Positions 6,289-7,423 of a stretch of 7,423 nucleotides of DNA are shown piece after piece (the stretch's first letter is position 1; each line of letters begins with the position of its first letter). The stretch lies in contig JAQBPI010000032.1 in NCBI GenBank assembly GCA_028287605.1, positions 1-7,423 on the forward strand, read 5' to 3'. Below the pieces are notes generated by a model. The model was given only the letters and a program-made list of their open reading frames with translations, was not told the DNA's origin and made no database searches. A program made the translations under genes and the position numbers. Origin of the DNA: Chloroflexota bacterium. GTDB taxonomy: Bacteria > Chloroflexota > Dormibacteria > Aeolococcales > Aeolococcaceae.

Positions 6289-7142
6289 CCCCTCGGGCGG
6301 GGGAACTGCCGGGCCAGGACGGCGTCGAAGGCGCGGTCCGGGAGCACGGCGTGGAGGCCGATCATCAGCCGCGCGCCCGCGGTCACCACGTAGCGGGCAC
6401 GCGGCCGCCGCGCCGAGATGGCGCGCTCGATGACCCGCGCCACCGCCTCGGGGCCGGCGCCGAGCACGCGGCCCATCGGCCCCGCGTAGGCGCCGGCGGT
6501 GGTGGCGGCCACCGCCGAGGTGAAGGTGGCGTAGGGCCCGTCGCCCTCCGGCAGCGCCTCCAGGCTCCCCACCGCGGTGGTGCCGAAGCGGGTGCGGATC
6601 AGCCCCGGCTCGATGAGCACGACGCCGACGCCGAACCCGGCGACCTCGAAGCGCAGGGCATCGCTCAGCGCCTCCACCGCGTACTTGGTGGCGTGGTAGG
6701 CGCCGCCCCCGGGGAAGGTCAGCCGGCCGCCCATCGAGCCCACGTTGACGATCCGGCCCGAGCGCCGGGCGCGCATCCCCGGCAGCACCAGCTGGGCCAT
6801 GCGCAGCAGCCCGAAGACGTTGGTCTCGAACTGCCGGCGCAGCTGGTCGAGCGGCAGCTCCTCGAGCGCGCCGCCCTGGCTGTAGCCGGCGTTGTTGACG
6901 AGCACCTCGACGCCGCCGGCCTCGCCCTCCACGGTGGCCACCGCGGCGGCCATCGAGGCCTCGTCGGTGACGTCGAGGGCGAGCGTCCGGCAGCCCGCCG
7001 CCGCCAGCCCGGCCAGCGTCTCCGGGCGCCGGGCGGTGGCGTAGACCGTCCAGCCGCGCCCGGCCAGCCGGGCGGCGGTGGCATGGCCGATCCCCGACGA
7101 GCAGCCGGTGACCAGGGCCGTCCTGGAGATCGAGCCGCTCAT
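6285..7142 (-). CDS. Short-chain dehydrogenase/reductase (classical SDR)
   Basis: A 285-aa NAD(P)(H)-dependent oxidoreductase with a Rossmann fold. The cofactor motif is TGCSSGIG (12-19). A dinucleotide-discriminating ATARR (35-39) has arginines that favour NADP(H). Further family blocks are LDVTD (56-60) and NNAG (83-86). Catalytic residues are N108, S136 (in IVNVGSMGG), Y149 and K153 (YHATK). PG at 179-180 (IEPGLIRT) follows. This is the complete classical tetrad. Length and the C-terminal extension resemble the retinol-dehydrogenase-like/YbbO-like SDRs common in environmental bacteria. The substrate cannot be read from sequence. The start ATG at 7142 has a very strong Shine-Dalgarno (GAGGAGGAGG, complement of 7148-7157) five bases upstream. 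The frame continues open further upstream but that part is not coding-like. It stands alone on its strand, with its stop interlocked with the convergent 72-aa ORF. Confidence 0.94.
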   Translation of the reverse strand: MSGSISRTALVTGCSSGIGHATAARLAGRGWTVYATARRPETLAGLAAAGCRTLALDVTDEASMAAAVATVEGEAGGVEVLVNNAGYSQGGALEELPLDQLRRQFETNVFGLLRMAQLVLPGMRARRSGRIVNVGSMGGRLTFPGGGAYHATKYAVEALSDALRFEVAGFGVGVVLIEPGLIRTRFGTTAVGSLEALPEGDGPYATFTSAVAATTAGAYAGPMGRVLGAGPEAVARVIERAISARRPRARYVVTAGARLMIGLHAVLPDRAFDAVLARQFPRPRG

Positions 7143-7196
7143 CGGGTCCTCCTCCTCGGGTCTCTCACGGGTTGCAGCCCCCGCACCGCCCGGATC

Positions 7197-7227
7197 TTCA
7201 CATGCCGTCGCCGCGGCGTGAGGTGAA
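7197..7227. repeat. Imperfect inverted repeat upstream of the SDR gene
   Basis: TTCAC (7197-7201) and GTGAA (7223-7227) flank a core that contains the palindrome CGCCGCGGCG (7209-7218), whose centre is offset by about 1.5 bp. It lies 55-85 bp upstream of the SDR start, between that gene and the divergent riboswitch-controlled gene. That is where an operator for a local regulator would be expected. No known operator consensus is recognised. Confidence 0.3.
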
Positions 7228-7304
7228 CCGCCGGACAAATGTTGTGAGTCCCGCAACCACGGGGGTGTGACCACGGCGCCACCGATCGGCCATGCCCACC
7301 CCGG

Positions 7305-7310
7305 TACATT
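7305..7310 (+). promoter_or_regulatory. Weak -10 candidate upstream of the riboswitch
   Basis: TACATT matches TATAAT at four positions and would place the transcript start near 7317, about 20 nt before the riboswitch aptamer. There is no recognisable -35 at the right distance. It is listed because a plus-strand promoter must lie shortly upstream of the aptamer. Confidence 0.25.
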
Positions 7311-7336
7311 GACCTCGCTGCTCGTCAGCCACGACA

Positions 7337-7410
7337 AACCGGCAAACCCGCTGCGAGGCGGGGACGCAAAGCCACGGGTCTCCCAGAGACAGCCGGGCCG
7401 CCGAACGGTT
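7337..7410 (+). ncRNA. c-di-GMP-I (GEMM-I) riboswitch aptamer
   Basis: The element shows the conserved GEMM-I layout. GGCAAAC is at 7341-7347. Next is a 6-bp P2 stem (7347-7352 with 7357-7362) capped by the GNRA tetraloop GCGA (7353-7356). The invariant block GGACGCAAAGCCACGGG spans 7362-7378. P3 has an apical stem GTCTC/GAGAC (7378-7382 with 7386-7390), and the closing block AGCCGGGCCGCCGAA is at 7391-7405. P1 can be drawn as AACC-GGC (7337-7343) with GCC and GGTT (7400-7402, 7407-7410). The GNRA loop is the part that docks into P3 in the known structure. The class binds cyclic di-GMP and controls genes for motility, surface attachment, exopolysaccharide or secreted proteins. The expression platform and the controlled gene lie beyond 7423 on the plus strand. 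Confidence 0.92.
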
Positions 7411-7423
7411 CGCAAGCTGCGGA

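Overview
This is a very GC-rich window (roughly 70% or more by eye) with densely packed genes, most of them on the minus strand. The organism looks like a high-GC Gram-positive-type (Terrabacteria) bacterium. Glycine dehydrogenase is encoded as two separate subunits (gcvPA and gcvPB), whereas most Actinomycetota carry one fused gcvP. Together with the Pro/Ser/Thr-rich surface protein and a c-di-GMP-I riboswitch, this makes Chloroflexota or Candidatus Dormibacterota more likely than a classical actinomycete. The lineage is an inference from gene content, not a demonstrated match.

Layout, left to right. Positions 1-1529 hold a minus-strand cluster read right to left: a small secreted lytic transglycosylase/Rpf-like protein, then an ADP-ribose pyrophosphatase-type Nudix hydrolase, then an unrecognised protein that overlaps the Nudix stop by 4 bp (GTGA) and runs off the left edge. 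The transglycosylase is preceded by about 500 bp without a gene. That stretch contains a plausible minus-strand promoter giving a leader of about 220 nt with a strong hairpin, and a divergent plus-strand promoter for a membrane-anchored Pro/Ser/Thr-rich protein (2059-2436). The latter may be coupled to an 8-codon upstream ORF.

Positions 2519-5957 are a tight minus-strand operon, gcvPA-gcvPB-pyrE, in which each junction is a 4-bp start/stop overlap. The first two genes make the P-protein (glycine decarboxylase) of the glycine cleavage system. The third makes orotate phosphoribosyltransferase for pyrimidine synthesis. gcvT, gcvH and lpd are not in the window. Divergent from gcvPA, across 112 bp, is a 72-aa charged protein of unknown function. 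Its stop codon interlocks (CTAG) with the stop of a convergent classical short-chain dehydrogenase/reductase (6285-7142).

The right end (7143-7423) is the upstream region of a gene that lies outside the window on the plus strand. It contains a well-formed c-di-GMP-I (GEMM-I) riboswitch aptamer. This is the clearest regulatory element here, and it predicts that the next gene is controlled by cyclic di-GMP.

I see no mobile element, CRISPR array, tRNA, rRNA or defence system. The window is mostly housekeeping. What deserves a second look is the riboswitch with its unseen target, the long transglycosylase leader, the gcvPA-gcvPB-pyrE linkage, and several compact translation or transcription start arrangements.
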